Assembly: GCA_963837005.1 (NCBI GenBank)
Contig: CAWIMC010000013.1
Location: 372,001-436,000, forward strand
Direction: 5' to 3'
DNA length: 64,000 bases
Source of the DNA: CALDTK01 sp963837005
GTDB taxonomy: Bacteria; Bacteroidota; Bacteroidia; Chitinophagales; Saprospiraceae
The position numbers were made by a program, and so were the translations under genes. This document shows, one piece after another, positions 7,623 to 17,200 of the stretch. Positions within the stretch are counted from its first letter, which is position 1. Each line of letters starts with the position of its first letter. Under the pieces are notes generated by a model. That model was not told the origin of the DNA. It saw nothing but the letters and a program-made list of their open reading frames with translations, and did not search any database.

Positions 7623-9323
7623 TCACCCCCAAGCCCCCTCTATAGCCTTTAACACTCTGTCCCTCGAACTCCCACTCACCCGAGCCACCCCAATCCTCGC
7701 CCCCATCTCCCTCACCAGCGCATCCCCATCCAGCCCCAACGGTAGCAGCTCCCGCGCCAAGGCCTCCAGTTCCACCAACGGGATATCCACAATCCCGCGA
7801 CTGTACGCCCCCGCCTCCAGCATCGGCGGGCGAAAGGTAATCGGCTGCTCGGCCTGCGCGGCGTCTCGATAGACCACGAGGTCCTCGCCGCGGTGCATGA
7901 CGTAGCCGACTTTCCCGACCTCCGGCAGTAGCCTCTCCCGCACGCGCGCCGTCATCCGCCCCAGACCGAAGCCCGTACCCGCCACGCGCTTCACGAGTTC
8001 ATCCATGAGCAACGGGGCCTCTCGGTCGAGGATGCGCTGGATCACTTTGCCCATCTGCGCATTGGCTTTCGCCTCGTAGAACACCTCGCTCGGAGTTTGT
8101 CCGAACTTCATTAATAGTGGCGCCAACTCCTGCTCAGTTAGCGGCTGATACGTCACGGGCGGCGGTCCGGCGGCGGGCTGGGCGCGCGCGGCTTCCGGGC
8201 TCTGCCCCGGGCGCGCGCCCAGCCCGCCGCCGGACCGCCGCGAATCGGGGGGCGGAGACTCAGCCCCGCCCGCCCGTAACGCAGACGCCGCAACAGTAGC
8301 CTCGATGGCCTTCAACACCTTCTCCTTGCCATACCACCAGTCCAGACTCCACACCCGCATCAGGCGCCAGCCCAAGCCTTTCAGTACAGCCTCCCGCAAG
8401 ATATCTCGCTCGCGCGCCGTCGCCGCATCCCGGTAGCCCGATCCGTCCAACTCAATGCCGAGCAGGTACTTTCCATCCTCTTTCGGATCACGAATGGCTA
8501 AGTCGATGCGGTAGCCACTCACGCCAATATCCAAGTCGACTTCGTGGCCTTTCGACCGTAACTCCTCCGCAATGGCCGCCTTCAAGCCGGTCTCATTTGC
8601 TGCACCCGCCGCGTCCAGGCTCGCCCCGCCAAAGGCCTTCGCCCCGCGTCTCGCGAACTCCAAAAATCTACGCAGATCTCTTGCGCCCTGCGCATTATCG
8701 CCGAGTCGATTCAAGTCAATCTGCTCCGGCTCCATGCTCGAGAAGACGTGCATCTCCTGGCGCGCCCGCGTCACCGCCACGTTGAGGCGACGCTCGCCAC
8801 CCACCGAGTTCATCGGACCGAACGCCATGCGGAGCTTGCCCGCCTTGTCCGGACCGTACGTGATCGAAAACAGGATCACGTCCCGCTCGTCCCCCTGCAC
8901 GTTCTCGATGTTCTTGACGAACACCCGCTCGTCGAAATCGGGGTCGAAGTGGCGGTCCAACTCCGGGTACTTGCCCCGCTCGATCTCGAGCAGGTCCTCG
9001 ATCACCGTGCGTTGCGCCATCCCGAAAGTCACCACGCCGAAGGTGCGCTTGCCCTCCTTCGGGTCGCGTAGTCGCCCGACCAAATAGGCCACCAGCGCCT
9101 CGGCCTCCGCCTTGTTCTTCCCACTCTGATAGTCCAGCGAGTCCACCTTGTGAAATTCAACTGCATCGTCTTCGGACACCGGCGCGGGGAAGGTGTTGAG
9201 CTCACCCTCATAGTAGGTCCGATTCGAAAAAGCGATGAGACTCTCAGCCCGGCTCCGGTAGTGCCACCGCAGGCGTTTCGACTGCAGACTCGCCGCCTGC
9301 ATCTCGTCCAAGATGCTCTCCAT
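7623..9323 (-). CDS. Giant SF1 helicase, C-terminal piece: helicase domain 2, Vsr-like nuclease, DUF3320
   Basis: This piece continues the 9244-11676 frame after a single-base insertion near 9342. It holds SF1 C-terminal motifs LRWHYRSR, NVQGDERDVILFSI and RRLNVAVTRAR. A Vsr/DUF559-like nuclease segment follows (IDLAIRDP, GIELDGSGYRD, GWRLMRVWSLDWW). The C-terminal module is DUF3320-like, with a winged-helix-like tail (GLGRMTARVRERLLPEVGKV). A 28-bp inverted repeat (8161-8239) encodes the Gly/Pro/Ala-rich linker before it. The three pieces together would form one protein of about 1,975 residues, the usual size for this family. Confidence 0.8.
   Translation of the reverse strand: MESILDEMQAASLQSKRLRWHYRSRAESLIAFSNRTYYEGELNTFPAPVSEDDAVEFHKVDSLDYQSGKNKAEAEALVAYLVGRLRDPKEGKRTFGVVTFGMAQRTVIEDLLEIERGKYPELDRHFDPDFDERVFVKNIENVQGDERDVILFSITYGPDKAGKLRMAFGPMNSVGGERRLNVAVTRARQEMHVFSSMEPEQIDLNRLGDNAQGARDLRRFLEFARRGAKAFGGASLDAAGAANETGLKAAIAEELRSKGHEVDLDIGVSGYRIDLAIRDPKEDGKYLLGIELDGSGYRDAATARERDILREAVLKGLGWRLMRVWSLDWWYGKEKVLKAIEATVAASALRAGGAESPPPDSRRSGGGLGARPGQSPEAARAQPAAGPPPVTYQPLTEQELAPLLMKFGQTPSEVFYEAKANAQMGKVIQRILDREAPLLMDELVKRVAGTGFGLGRMTARVRERLLPEVGKVGYVMHRGEDLVVYRDAAQAEQPITFRPPMLEAGAYSRGIVDIPLVELEALARELLPLGLDGDALVREMGARIGVARVSGSSRDRVLKAIEGAWG
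8161..8239. repeat. 28-bp perfect inverted repeat inside helicase coding sequence
   Basis: The arms 8161-8188 and 8212-8239 are perfect reverse complements around a 23-nt spacer, and are nearly pure G/C. They are translated as the low-complexity linker between the nuclease-like and DUF3320-like domains without breaking the frame. Confidence 0.85.
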
Positions 9324-11676
9324 GTCTTCGGTGGCGACGTAGCCCGCCCTCGGTCTCCTCGCTCACCGGCGAATCATCGGTGTCGACCTTCTCGAAGAAG
9401 CTCGTCGGCGGCAGCTGCTTCGAGTCGCCCACCACGATCACCTGCTTGCCGCGCGCAATCGCCCCCACCGCATCCCAGACCGGTATCTGCGAGGCTTCAT
9501 CGAAGACCACTACGTCAAAGCGGATCGCCCGGTCCGGCGGCAGGTACTGCGCCACCGACAGCGGCGACATCAGCAGACAAGGCGTCAGCTCCGTCAACAG
9601 TGGACCCAAGCCCTCGATCAACGGTCTCACCGCCAGTTGCCTCCGCTTCTTCTCTTTCTCGCTATTCCAAACCGCCAGGTGCGGCCGCATCTCCTGCGTG
9701 TACAACTGCTGCCGGCGCGCCAGCAGTCGACTCCTGATCTCGCCTTGCGCCAACTTCGCGACCGCCTTGTCCAACTCCCGAAAGCGCTGTATCCGATCAC
9801 TTTGTACGCTTCCGCTAAAACTCGCCAGCCGTGGCTCCCGCGCGATCGTGCCTTCCGCCCAGACCCTCGCGAAGCCCAACCCAAACTGCCGCTCACTCCG
9901 CTCTCCCCCGATAGATGCCTTCCCGAGCAGGGCCTCCGCGAAGTAGCCCATGCCCAGCTCCTCTGCTGTGCGGCGCGCCTCCGCAAAAAGCCCCCAGTCT
10001 CGCCAATACGCCTGTTGCGCCAACAGTCCCTCCGCAACCCGAGCCAAGGACTCCAGATAGTTAGGCGCCGCCGTCCAACTATCCCGCACAGCAACGCCAT
10101 CCAAAATCGCGTGACCAGCAGCGGCAGCAGGGCTTTCGCCAAAACGAGCCGCAGTAAGGGCCACCCTGTCGCGACGATCGCCAAGGGCTTCGCCCCCAGC
10201 GGGGGTTGGGGGGGTCCCGCGATACAACGGCCTCCAACTTGCTTCGTAAGCAGTTGCCGCCTCTACCAGCTCCCGTCCCTCTCTCCCGTCATCAAACAGC
10301 GCCCGAAACATCGCCTCCGCGCCACTCACACTCAGGCCCACAGCATCCGCCCGCTCCGCAAACCGCAGCCAGTCATTCGCAAACGCCGCATACGCCCCAG
10401 CCTTCGCCAAGTCTTCCTTCTCCAACTTCTGCGCCGGCGAGCCCGCTTGCTGCAGTGCGCGATTCAGCCCTTCAATCCGTACGAGCACGTCCAAATCGCC
10501 ACCGACATCCGCCACCTCCCCCGAGCGACTGTAGCCCGCCAACTCTTGCTTTAGCCCGCGCTGCTCAAACCACCGAAGCAACACGAATTTCTCCGCACTC
10601 CGCTTCCACTTCGCCTGCAAAGGCTCGGCCGCAAGTAGGCTCACTTCAGGCCGGTAGTCGGCCTTCAGTCTTGCGAAAGCAGTAGAAATCTCCGTCAAGA
10701 GACGCGACTCCTCGATGGCATTGCGGCGGTGCCTGCCCGATCCCACCGTTTCGGCGAGGCGACGATAGTCCTTCCCCCGCGCCCGTTGCACGAGGCCAGC
10801 CAGCACCCCGAGGTCTTGCAATACCGCACGACTGTAGTCCTGGCCACCGACGCCAAGGGTTTTGGCGAAAGCCGTATGTGCCGTACGTAAAGCCTCGACT
10901 TGCGTCAAAACCTGTTGCGCGTCTCGCTCTAAGCTCACCGCATCGAACGGGCCAATCAGTGGCGACAAGTCCGCGTGCGCCCCCACCGGCACGTCCGAGA
11001 GCGTCACGCCGAGCTGGCGCGCTGTCGTCCTGCACGCCACTAGCGACGCTATGTCCTGCGCCAACGCCCACTCCACAGGCGGAGCGGGAGCTGTGGCCGC
11101 TGCCGGATGATTGGCCTGCGAGACGGCTTCATAGACGCTCATCCCGGCGACGCGCTGGTCGTGCAGCGCGGCGACTTGATCATTCAGCTCATGGCGCAAC
11201 TCTTCCAGGCGCGTGGCCTCGGCGGTCCAGGTTGCCTCCTTCCCAGCCTCGATCGCCCAGGCAGCCCTGAGCTGGTCGTAGACGTGGGTCTTGGTGACCT
11301 TGTTGGAGTGGAGTTCGAGGCAGAAATCGCCGAGGCCGATCTCGTTGAGGCGACGCTCGACTACCTCTAACGCGGCGGTCTTCTCGCTCACGAACAAGCA
11401 CCGACTTGCCCTCGCCGAGGCACTGCGCGATGAGGTTGGTAATGGTCTGCGACTTGCCCGTGCCCGGCGGTCCCTCGAGCACGAAGTCGATCCCGAGCGA
11501 GGCGGCGCGCACGGCGGCCAGCTGCGAGGCATCGGCCGACATCGGCGTGAGCATCTCGGCGACGGGGAAGGTGGCGTCGAGGGTCTCGCGGTCGGGATAA
11601 GCGGCCACCTCGGAGCCGGGGACGTGGTACGGTTCGCGCGGGCGCTCGATGAGGTGCGCGACGACCGGGTTTTCAC
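9244..11676 (-). CDS. Giant SF1 helicase, middle piece: helicase core
   Basis: The genuine part runs from about 11397 to about 9343; residues before and after are out of frame. It begins LFVSEKTAALEVVERRL, directly continuing the Walker A piece, and ends with Walker B VVFDEASQIPVWDAVG and motif III VVGDSKQLPPTSFF. Between these is a long helical insertion typical of COG1112-type helicases with DUF4011 and DUF3320 neighbours. Frame breaks at both ends look like single-base insertions. Exact copies of the dispersed TTTCGCCAAAAC motif lie at 10134 and 10859. Confidence 0.8.
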   Translation of the reverse strand: MKTRSSRTSSSARANRTTSPAPRWPLIPTARPSTPPSPSPRCSRRCRPMPRSWPPCAPPRSGSTSCSRDRRARASRRPLPTSSRSASARASRCLFVSEKTAALEVVERRLNEIGLGDFCLELHSNKVTKTHVYDQLRAAWAIEAGKEATWTAEATRLEELRHELNDQVAALHDQRVAGMSVYEAVSQANHPAAATAPAPPVEWALAQDIASLVACRTTARQLGVTLSDVPVGAHADLSPLIGPFDAVSLERDAQQVLTQVEALRTAHTAFAKTLGVGGQDYSRAVLQDLGVLAGLVQRARGKDYRRLAETVGSGRHRRNAIEESRLLTEISTAFARLKADYRPEVSLLAAEPLQAKWKRSAEKFVLLRWFEQRGLKQELAGYSRSGEVADVGGDLDVLVRIEGLNRALQQAGSPAQKLEKEDLAKAGAYAAFANDWLRFAERADAVGLSVSGAEAMFRALFDDGREGRELVEAATAYEASWRPLYRGTPPTPAGGEALGDRRDRVALTAARFGESPAAAAGHAILDGVAVRDSWTAAPNYLESLARVAEGLLAQQAYWRDWGLFAEARRTAEELGMGYFAEALLGKASIGGERSERQFGLGFARVWAEGTIAREPRLASFSGSVQSDRIQRFRELDKAVAKLAQGEIRSRLLARRQQLYTQEMRPHLAVWNSEKEKKRRQLAVRPLIEGLGPLLTELTPCLLMSPLSVAQYLPPDRAIRFDVVVFDEASQIPVWDAVGAIARGKQVIVVGDSKQLPPTSFFEKVDTDDSPVSEETEGGLRRHRRHGEHLGRDAGGESAVETPAVALPEPG

Positions 11677-13549
11677 GCAAGTGCACCTCGAAACGATCCA
11701 AATCCCGCCACATCAGGTACTTCGCGAAAGAGAATTCGCCCAGCGCCACGCCCGTCTCGACTTCCCAGCCGGGCACGTTGAGCAGCACCGAGCGGGCTTT
11801 CGCCAAAACCTGCGGCACGTCGATGCCGTGATCGTCCTGCGGGAGTTCGTCGGTGAGGCCCTCGAAGGTGACGCCGGCCTCGCGGCGCAGCAGTTCCTGG
11901 AGCGTCGGATTGAGCAGCGCCTCCTCATCGCGGCGCAGCAGCGTGAAGGAGTTACCCGCCTTGCGGCGGCGGAGTTCGACGGGCAGCAGGATAAGCGGGG
12001 CGCGGTATTCGGCGGCCTCTCGCGAACCCTTGATCGCAAAGCCGAGCGCCAGGTAGAGCGTGTTGGCGCCGCCCTCCTCGGTGGCGGTGCGGGCGTTGCG
12101 CTCGAGTTTGATGAGGGTGCCGTAGAGGTCGGCCGTCGTGTCGGTGATCAGCAAAACCCCTTTTCCGAGTGCCTCGTGGACGGCCTCGGCGTAGTGTGCC
12201 TCGCCGAGGTCGCGCTGGAGTTTGGCGCCCTTGCCGCGCCCGCTATCCACCTGATCAAAACTGAACTTCGTCCCGCTCGCGAGCGCATCCTCCAGGGCGG
12301 CGGCGTCGACGTGGTGAAGGAGGAGATTCGTGCGCAGGGGTCGCCAATTGAGCAGCCGGTTACGGCGCGTGAGGTCGAGTAGGCGCTTCTTCCACTGGTC
12401 CACGCGGGCGGCACCCTTCGGGATTGGGGCCTCGTTGGTGTCGAGGGCGGTTGGGACGCTGGCCAGCGCGCTGAGGTCGAGGGCGGCGACCTGGGTCTGT
12501 TGACGGGCGATGCGCTCGCCAGCCTCCATCGCCTGCGAGATCGGGTGGATGCCCTCGGCCGTGCGTGCGGCGTGGATGTCGACCATCTCCCGAAACCCCT
12601 CGGCTCTGCCGAGCGCGTCACGTCCGGTGGCGATGCCGGCGTTGACATCAGCGCCAGCCCCGGCGAGCGCGGTGGACTCGCAGGCCATGAGTAGGCCACT
12701 GGCCTCGGCCTTGCGGAGCATCTGGAGATCCTTGACCGTGCCTGCGCGAACGGGCGTCGGCTGGAGCCAGCACACGAGGTAGGCGTGGCCCTCGACCAAC
12801 ACGATGCCGGGGTGGAGTTCGGCCTGTTCGAGGACCGAGCAGGCGAGGGCGGTCAGGTCGAGGCAGTTGCCGAGTCCCGAGCCGACCACCTCGGTGGGCG
12901 TGCGCACCTTTTGGCCGTGCTGCTCGAAGCTCTGCGGGACGCCGACGTAGTGGATGTCCTGTTCGCGGATGGCCGTGAGCACGGCGAGGAGTTGGGCGCC
13001 GGCGGCCTGGGGGTCATTCGACTGATAGCCGTTGAGGGAGAAGCCCTTCGGGGCCAGGAGTTCGGCCGCGCGACGGAGGAGGCGCGCCACGGCCGGGTCG
13101 TTGGGCAGGACGTGCGCGGCGACGAGTTCGGGGACCCCGGCGTTGCCGCCCCAGTGGTGGGCGGGCAGGAGGCGAGTGTCGGCGGCGGCGGTGGTGAGGA
13201 GGTCGGTTGTTTGGTTATTTGGTTGATCGGTTATTTGGTTGCTTTGGGGGGCGCTGTAGACGGTGGCGGTGACGTGGGCGGTGAGGCCTTCGCTCAGCTG
13301 GGCGTAGAAGTCGTAGTCGAGGCGGATGTCTTTGAGGGGGAGCTCGAGGGTTTGGCCGGCAGCGACCGCGAGATGGTCGAAGGTGTGGCAAAGGGCCTGG
13401 CTGGGGTTGGACGTGAGTTCGAGGCGGAGATCTTGGAGGTCCTCGTCGGCGTCGTTGTGGACGCTGAGGTGCCGGACGGGCTGCACGTCGTTGAGGCGGA
13501 GAGCGAGGTTGAGGTAGGGGGAGAGTTCGAGTTGGAGGTGCAGGGGCAT
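11189..13549 (-). CDS. Giant SF1 helicase, N-terminal piece: transglutaminase-like region, DUF4011, Walker A
   Basis: The start chosen is ATG 13549 (MPLHLQLELSPYLNLALRL), because the 21 codons upstream look like leader. Around residues 220-255 a transglutaminase-like segment is visible (GNCLDLTALACSVL, then GHAYLVCWL). DUF4011 follows (WKKRLLDLTRRNRLLNWRP), then Walker A GPPGTGKSQT near residue 700. The genuine frame ends at GEGKSVL near 11400, where one extra base shifts the frame; residues down to 11189 are spurious. It is probably the first gene of the minus-strand block, since smpB is divergent. Confidence 0.8.
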   Translation of the reverse strand: MPLHLQLELSPYLNLALRLNDVQPVRHLSVHNDADEDLQDLRLELTSNPSQALCHTFDHLAVAAGQTLELPLKDIRLDYDFYAQLSEGLTAHVTATVYSAPQSNQITDQPNNQTTDLLTTAAADTRLLPAHHWGGNAGVPELVAAHVLPNDPAVARLLRRAAELLAPKGFSLNGYQSNDPQAAGAQLLAVLTAIREQDIHYVGVPQSFEQHGQKVRTPTEVVGSGLGNCLDLTALACSVLEQAELHPGIVLVEGHAYLVCWLQPTPVRAGTVKDLQMLRKAEASGLLMACESTALAGAGADVNAGIATGRDALGRAEGFREMVDIHAARTAEGIHPISQAMEAGERIARQQTQVAALDLSALASVPTALDTNEAPIPKGAARVDQWKKRLLDLTRRNRLLNWRPLRTNLLLHHVDAAALEDALASGTKFSFDQVDSGRGKGAKLQRDLGEAHYAEAVHEALGKGVLLITDTTADLYGTLIKLERNARTATEEGGANTLYLALGFAIKGSREAAEYRAPLILLPVELRRRKAGNSFTLLRRDEEALLNPTLQELLRREAGVTFEGLTDELPQDDHGIDVPQVLAKARSVLLNVPGWEVETGVALGEFSFAKYLMWRDLDRFEVHLRENPVVAHLIERPREPYHVPGSEVAAYPDRETLDATFPVAEMLTPMSADASQLAAVRAASLGIDFVLEGPPGTGKSQTITNLIAQCLGEGKSVLVREREDRRVRGSRASPQRDRPRRFLPRTPLQQGHQDPRLRPAQGCLGDRGWEGGNLDRRGHAPGRVAP
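13211..13250. repeat. Low-GC simple repeat inside the helicase gene
   Basis: A T/G-rich stretch with GGTTATTTGGTTG-like units twice in a row stands out from the GC-rich context. It encodes a Gln/Asn/Thr-rich spacer (NQITDQPNNQTTD) in the N-terminal region. Confidence 0.5.
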
Positions 13550-13770
13550 GGAGCGCGAAAAGTAGGGATTTTCGAGTGCCGCACATTCGGGGATTCGCTT
13601 GATCGCTCGCATCTCTGTTGCCTTGCGCCGACGAGCACCTTCCGATCACGGGGCTAGCAGTATGGCCCGGGAGGTGACTCTCCCCCTACCTCAACCTCGC
13701 CCTTCGCGTCGGCGTTGTCATTTTCGCCCCGTCACTCACCCCTGCCCATTCAGCGTAGCGCCCCTCCCCT

Positions 13771-14244
13771 ATGGCCACCGTCAACAAACCCCGCTTCACC
13801 GTCATCGACAACCGTCGCGCCCGCTACGAGTACGAATTCGTCGACACCTACGAGGCGGGCATCATGCTCCAGGGCACCGAAGTCAAAGCCCTCCGCGCCG
13901 GGGAGGCCAACCTCGCTGATGCCTACTGCTTCTTCAAGAAGGACGAACTCTGGATCAAGAACCTCTTCATCAAGGAGTACAAGCACGGCACCGACAACAA
14001 CCATGAGGCCACCCGCGTCCGCAAACTGCTGCTCAAGGCCCGCGAACTCAAGAAGCTCGATAAGAAGATCCGCGAGAAGGGCCTCACCATTATCCCGACC
14101 AAGATCTACATGAACGATCGTGGAATCGTCAAGTGCGGCATCGCCCTGGCCCGCGGCAAGAACACCTACGACAAGCGCGACACGCTCAAGTCAAAGGACA
14201 ACAAACGGGAGCTGGACAGGGTGAAGAAGATGGTGAATTATTGA
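13771..14244 (+). CDS. smpB: SsrA-binding protein SmpB
   Basis: 157 aa, full length for the family. The beta-barrel core is recognisable (YEAGIMLQGTEVKALRAG, then ANLADAYCFFKKDELWIKN), as is the conserved GLTIIPTKIYMNDRGIVK and the basic tail DKRDTLKSKDNKRELDRVKK that follows the ribosome decoding centre. SmpB binds tmRNA and delivers it to stalled ribosomes for trans-translation. It is divergent from the helicase (221 nt between starts) and convergent with the phosphoesterase, so it is probably its own unit. No unusual features. Confidence 0.96.
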   Translation: MATVNKPRFTVIDNRRARYEYEFVDTYEAGIMLQGTEVKALRAGEANLADAYCFFKKDELWIKNLFIKEYKHGTDNNHEATRVRKLLLKARELKKLDKKIREKGLTIIPTKIYMNDRGIVKCGIALARGKNTYDKRDTLKSKDNKRELDRVKKMVNY

Positions 14245-14282
14245 GGTGCGCCGGCGACACTCACGCGACTGTCTACAGCGTG

Positions 14283-17200
14283 CTACTGCACGACCAGCTG
14301 CCGCCGCCCGGTCACCCCATCCTTCAGCGCGACCTCGACCAAGTAGACTCCCGCCGGGAGCCCGAGGGTCGACACGAGCGCTTCTTTGCCGCTCGTCCGA
14401 ACCGCGACGCCCCGCGCGTCGAAGATTTTTACCGCGGTGAGGCCCGTCACGCCCGTCACTCGAAACCACCCCGAGGCGGGATTGGGGGAGAGCGTGAGCG
14501 CATCCAAGGCGGGCTTGTTCCCGAGGGAGGTACTCGATACCTCTCGGCGGATGGACTTGGTTTCGGTGTAGCTGATCGCACCAGTCGCCCCTACGCCAGC
14601 TACTCGGTAGTAGCTCAGGCCACGGAGCGGGTCCGAGTCCACAGCGGTGTAGTCGATGGCAACGGCGCTGTTGCCGGTGGCCACGAGCGATGTCACGGTC
14701 GTCCAAACCTGGGCGCTGGTAGCCCGCTCGACGATGAAGGAGTCGGCGTTGGACTCCGTCGCGGTCCGCCAGTCGAGGCGCACGCCTTCGCCTTCTGAGC
14801 GAACGTCAAAACTTGCGAAGTCCGCCGGGGACACCCTCGCGCCACATAACCGGTACTCGATCACCAGGCGAGCGGCGGATTTGCTGCCGGTTTTGTCGAA
14901 AGACGCCGCTACGCGCCGGCCGGAGCCAGTAATGACGAAAGACAATGCCCCGGACTGCTCCCAGCCCGGTCGCGAGATAATTTCGGCCAGGACGCCAGAG
15001 AGGTTCGGCGTACGCTGCGCGAGGGTTTGATCGCCAGCGGTCCAGGCGGGGATGGCCGTCCACGATACCGCCTTGCGCGTCCGTAGTCGGCCACCGACGT
15101 TGCGCGTCGTCGAGAAGTACCGACGCGCATCGTCCACTGCCTCGCCCCAGATACGCAGGTCGGTGGCCCCGGAGTCGTCACCGTCGGCGACAAACTGGAG
15201 GTAAGCCCTAGTGATAACCGCGGCGCTCGGGAGGTTTACGTTACGGAATCGGATGCCGACGGCTTGGTCGCCCCCACTAGCACTCGTACCGAAGGTGAGA
15301 CGCTCATCCGTCACGTTGGTCGCGCCGCTGATGACGGCTTCGCTAGCGTCGTCGGACGACATCGCCACCCGGTACGTTTGCGTCCCGCTCGCGAGCAGAC
15401 CAGCGCAGCCGCAGGCCCCGTCCTCCGTGTCGAAGGAAGTGGTGGGGTTGCCATCGTCGCAGGCCGTACCCGCCCTCGGGCAGGGGCTCTCGAAGAAGAT
15501 TTTGAGGCGTGGCGCGGTACCGCCATCCCACGACTCGGCGACGCGCTTGCCTGCACCACCACGGATAAGAAAGGTAACCGCGTTGCCGCTGTCCCACCCA
15601 TCCTGATCGACGATTTCAGAGAGGATGGCCGTCAGGTCAGGCGAGCGTTGGTCGAGACCGTCCTCGCCCACGGTAGACCACGCCGGGACGGCATCCCAGG
15701 CGACGGCGGCTGTCGTCGGAGTCCGCCGACTGACATTGCCAGCAGCCGCTGTAAAAATTGGGCTGTCGGGGCTGCGTTCGCCGCGGATGACGAGGTCGGT
15801 CGGTTCGTCGTTGGTTTCGTCGACCGTAAACTGGAGGTAGGCCCGGTAGATGGTTGCCCCGGTGGGGATGTCGAGATCGGCGATTCGGATGCCCACCACC
15901 TGCTGCCCTGTGTCGCGGACGAGTTCGAGGTCGGTGCTGGCGAGTTTTACCGCGCCGGTGCTCACGAGTTCTTCGGCGTCGTCGCTGCTGGCGGCGACGG
16001 CAGCGGTGAGTTCGGTGGCGGTGAGGGGGACGCCGGCGCAGTTGCAGTTGCCGTCTTGGGTATCGGCTTTGGTAGCGGTGTTACCATCGTCGCAGGGGGT
16101 TCCGGCGGGGAGGCAGTCGGTGTTGTAGAGGATCACGAGCCGCGCCGCGCCCGCGCCCTCGAAGGCGGCTGCTACGCGAGAGCCGCTGCCGCTGATCATA
16201 AAGGTCATCGCGTTGCCGGAGGTCCAGTCGGCCTGCGCGAGGATCTCGGTGACGACCTCGGTGAGGTACGGGGTCCGCTGCGGGAGTCCAGCCCCGCCTA
16301 CGGTCGCCCAAGTGGGGATGTCGGGCCAGGGCGTTGAGGCGGCGGTGCGGCCACGTCCGTTCACGTTGCCACTAGTCGCGGTGAACGTCGGACTGTTTGC
16401 GGTGAGCTCCCCGTGGATGGTGAGGTCGGTTATGACGGAAGTCGCCTCCTGGGTCTGGAACTGGAGATATGCCCGGTACACAGCGGCTCCCCGTGGGATG
16501 GACACGTTCGTAAATCGGAGACCAACGAGTTGATCGCCAACGTCGGCACGCGGGTCACGGATCAACTCCAGGGCACTGCCGTTGAGCATGACCAGACCAT
16601 CGCGGAGGCGCTCCTCGGCATCGTCGCTGCCGGTGGCTATGGTCGCGTCGAATCTGATGGCCCGCCCCGGCACGCCGACGCACACGCACTTGCCGTCCTC
16701 CTCATCGAGGCGCGTGTTGGCGTTGTCGTCGTCGCAGCCCGTGCCCGCGGCCTTGCACTGCACGTTGCTCTGGCCCGCTGGCAGGATCTCGACGACGGCA
16801 CCCGTGGGCGGAGACCAGACGTCTAGCCCGGCGGGAAGCGCGAACGGATTAGTATTGCTGCCCTCGGCCACTTCGGCGGCGTTGTCGACGCGGATCGTCC
16901 GCAGTTCCATCCGGTCGGCCCCGACGAAGAGGAGCTTGAACTGGTTAAAGGAGCCCGAGGCCCGCGTCCAGGACTTGTTGTCGTCGGCGGGCGTGAGGGG
17001 CGCCCCCCAACATCCCTCCCCGGTGTAAACCGTGCCGCGGGTCGGATCGCGGACGAAGCCTTCGTCGTTGCCGGGCTCCGCGGAGGGCCGGACGGCATAG
17101 GTGGTCTTGGTGACGTGGGAGTCGCAGTCCACCACGAGGCGCACGCCCCGGTCGTAGAAGAGCCGCGCCCAGGCGTTGTACTGGGTGTTGCCCTCGACTT

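Noticed and set aside
1..13549. Calling the island BREX, DISARM or a standard type III system
   Set aside because: No PglZ, BrxC, BrxL, DrmA/B or Mod-type methyltransferase is seen; the methyltransferase is MmeI/COG1002-like and only one edge helicase looks Res-like.
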